Source of the DNA: Xanthobacteraceae bacterium
Lineage (GTDB): Bacteria; Pseudomonadota; Alphaproteobacteria; Rhizobiales; Xanthobacteraceae
Direction: 5' to 3'
Assembly (NCBI GenBank): GCA_030037185.1
Contig: JASHRR010000181.1
Location: 1-24,939 of the forward strand
DNA: 24,939 bases
The notes beneath the pieces are model-generated. The model was not told the origin of the DNA. It saw only the letters and a program-made list of their open reading frames with translations, and ran no database searches. The position numbers were made by a program, and so were the translations under genes. Shown here one piece after another: positions 23,376-24,939 of this stretch; positions within the stretch are counted from its first letter, which is position 1; every line of letters starts with the position of its first letter.

Positions 23376-24939
23376 ATGACGCGTGCCAACACCCCCGACC
23401 GCCGGCCACCATGGCGGGTCGAAGACGAACCGCTGTTGCGCGGCCAAGGCCGATTTATCGACGATGCGCCGCTGCCGGGCCAGCTCTACGGCTGCTTCGT
23501 GCGGTCGGCCCACGCTCATGGCAAAATCCGCAACATCGACGTCACCGCGGCGCGGGCCGTCGAGGGCGTGTTGGCGGTGCTTACGGCGGCCGACATGAAA
23601 GCGGGCGGCGTCGGCCACCTGTCGCGCCATCCCCCGGTGACCGGCCGCCGCGGTGCCGCGCTTGTCGAGCCGCCGCGGCCTGCGCTCGCGGGCGAGCGCG
23701 TCATGCATGTCGGCGAACCGCTGGCGCTGGTGGTGGCGACCTCTGCTTGGCTTGCCGAGGATGCGGCAGAACGCGTCAACGTCGAGGATGAGGAACTTCC
23801 AGCCGTGCTGGATGCGCGCGACGCAATCGCGCCGGGCGCGCCCCTGTTGTGGCCGCAAGCGCCCGGCAACATTGCGATCGACTGGCAGTGCCCGCCATCC
23901 GCCGACGGCGCCAACGAAAAGCAGGTCGCCGCGATCATCGCGGCGGCGCCCCGCGTGGCGCACGTCTCGCAACTCAACCAGCGCATTACCGCCGCCACCA
24001 TGGAGCCGCGCGGCGGCACCGCCAGCTATGATGCGGCAAGCGGCAGCTACACCATGCGCGTGTGCTCGCAGAGCGCGATCGTGCTGCGCGATGCGCTCGC
24101 GGCGGCCATGAGGATCGACCCGGGCAAGCTGCGTGTCGTCACCGAGGACGTGGGCGGCGCCTTCGGGATGAAATCGCCGGTCTATCCGGAATACCCGGCA
24201 TTACTGATCGCCGCCAAGCTGCTCGGCCGGCCGGTTCATTGGATGGCGAACCGCGCCGAATCCTTCCTTGCCGACAACCAGGCCCGCGACATGTTCGCCG
24301 ACGGCGAGCTCGCGCTCGACGACGGGGGCAAATTCCTGGCCTTGCGCCTGTCATGCGTCGTCAATCTCGGCGCCTATGTGGGCCTGGTCGGGGTTCATCT
24401 GGCGACCCACAATTTTGCCCGCTGCTTGCCGGCCATGTATGCGATTGACGCCATCGACGTCAGGGTGCGATGCGCCTTCACCAATACGGTGCCGACCGCG
24501 CCATACCGGGGGGCGGGCCGCCCGGAGGCGAACTATCTCCTCGAACGCCTGGTCGAAGAGGCGGCACGGGTCACCGCCCTTGCGCCGGACAAAATCCGCA
24601 TGCGCAACCTCATTGCGCCATCGGCGATGCCCTACCATTCGCCGGTTGGGACCACCTATGACAGCGGAGATTTTCCAGCCCTGTTTGACAAGGCCCTTGC
24701 GCTCGCCGCGCATGCGGCCTTTCCAAAGCGCCGGCGCGAGGCGGCCAAACGCGGAAAGCTGCGCGGCATCGGCATATCCTGCTTCCTTGAGCATGCTGGC
24801 GGAATACCGACCGAGGGCGCGGCTCTCGTCTTCCGGGGAGACGGCATGGTCGAACTTCGGCTCGGGTCCCAATCGACCGGCCAGGCTCACGCGAGCGTAT
24901 TTGCGCGCGTCGCAGCGCTTGCGCTCGGCATTCCGGTTG
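23376..24939 (+). CDS. second xanthine-dehydrogenase-family (CoxL-type) molybdopterin-binding subunit, 3'-truncated
   Basis: The reading frame from ATG 23376 is open to the window end (521 codons), so roughly the last third is missing. Features: LLRGQGRFIDDAPLPGQLYG then CFVRSAHAHGKI at the N-terminus; ERVMHVGEPLALVVATSAW; TMEPRGGTASYD; EDVGGAFGMKSPVYPEYP; TAPYRGAGRPEANYLLERLV at about 374-393 (form-II loop); and TTYDSGDFPALFDKAL. The catalytic GxGE motif would lie beyond the end. It is a paralogue of the divergent gene at 20836-23214, sharing most of these blocks. The ribosome site is weak. FAD and Fe-S subunits may follow downstream, outside the window. Confidence 0.93.
   Translation, partial: MTRANTPDRRPPWRVEDEPLLRGQGRFIDDAPLPGQLYGCFVRSAHAHGKIRNIDVTAARAVEGVLAVLTAADMKAGGVGHLSRHPPVTGRRGAALVEPPRPALAGERVMHVGEPLALVVATSAWLAEDAAERVNVEDEELPAVLDARDAIAPGAPLLWPQAPGNIAIDWQCPPSADGANEKQVAAIIAAAPRVAHVSQLNQRITAATMEPRGGTASYDAASGSYTMRVCSQSAIVLRDALAAAMRIDPGKLRVVTEDVGGAFGMKSPVYPEYPALLIAAKLLGRPVHWMANRAESFLADNQARDMFADGELALDDGGKFLALRLSCVVNLGAYVGLVGVHLATHNFARCLPAMYAIDAIDVRVRCAFTNTVPTAPYRGAGRPEANYLLERLVEEAARVTALAPDKIRMRNLIAPSAMPYHSPVGTTYDSGDFPALFDKALALAAHAAFPKRRREAAKRGKLRGIGISCFLEHAGGIPTEGAALVFRGDGMVELRLGSQSTGQAHASVFARVAALALGIPV

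Noticed and set aside
20836..24939. Carbon monoxide dehydrogenase (coxL) proper
   Set aside because: Both proteins have the GAGRPE active-site loop rather than AYRCSFR, so CO oxidation is not supported.

Overview
The DNA is GC-rich and densely coding. It resembles a chromosome segment from a soil alphaproteobacterium of the Bradyrhizobium/Rhodopseudomonas/Nitrobacteraceae type. This is inferred from gene content and composition, since no rRNA or other phylogenetic marker lies in the window. Fifteen protein genes are convincing; the first (formate dehydrogenase alpha) and the last (a molybdenum hydroxylase) are cut by the window edges. There are also one decayed Fic-family gene, one small leader-type ORF and several regulatory candidates. 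No tRNA, rRNA, CRISPR array or insertion sequence was seen.

Layout. 1-3825 (+): the 3' part of an NAD-type formate dehydrogenase alpha subunit, then a stand-alone biotin synthase. 3862-6436 (-): a class I aminotransferase and a 3-hydroxyisobutyrate-dehydrogenase-like oxidoreductase. 6632-7499: gene debris, with a Fic-domain gene broken by about seven frame changes on + and a possible HTH remnant on -. 7757-9004 (+): an LVIVD-repeat beta-propeller protein of unknown role. 9256-11998 (-): an ABC importer of the nitrate/sulfonate/taurine (NMT1/SsuA) class, ordered binding protein, ATPase, permease. 12187-14966 (+), divergent from the importer: a two-gene isoquinoline-oxidoreductase-type molybdenum hydroxylase with a Tat leader, closed by a strong terminator. 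15231-16320 (+): pyrF (OMP decarboxylase) behind a long structured leader. 16536-17621 (+): a Gfo/Idh/MocA oxidoreductase. 17730-23214 (-): a likely catabolic set of CoxL-type hydroxylase, dihydrodiol-dehydrogenase-like Gfo/Idh/MocA protein and Rieske dioxygenase alpha and beta subunits. 23376-end (+): a second CoxL-type hydroxylase, divergent from the first.

How the genes fit together. Four molybdenum enzymes lie within 25 kb. Three belong to the xanthine-oxidase family and stand next to a ring-hydroxylating dioxygenase, a dehydrogenase resembling phthalate dihydrodiol dehydrogenases, and a small-molecule importer. The simplest reading is an accessory region for uptake and oxidation of aromatic or N-heteroaromatic compounds; the substrates cannot be read from the sequence. 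The electron-transfer partners of the dioxygenase and the FAD and Fe-S subunits of the two CoxL-type enzymes are not in the window.

The most interesting signal is regulatory rather than a new protein system. The pyrF leader carries a promoter-like element, competing stem-loops built on a repeated 10-mer, a 30-codon ORF with a strong ribosome site, and an intrinsic-terminator-like hairpin. The hairpin's 3' arm contains the pyrF ribosome site, and its T-tract contains the stop codon of the small ORF. This looks like a transcription attenuator or translational-coupling switch.
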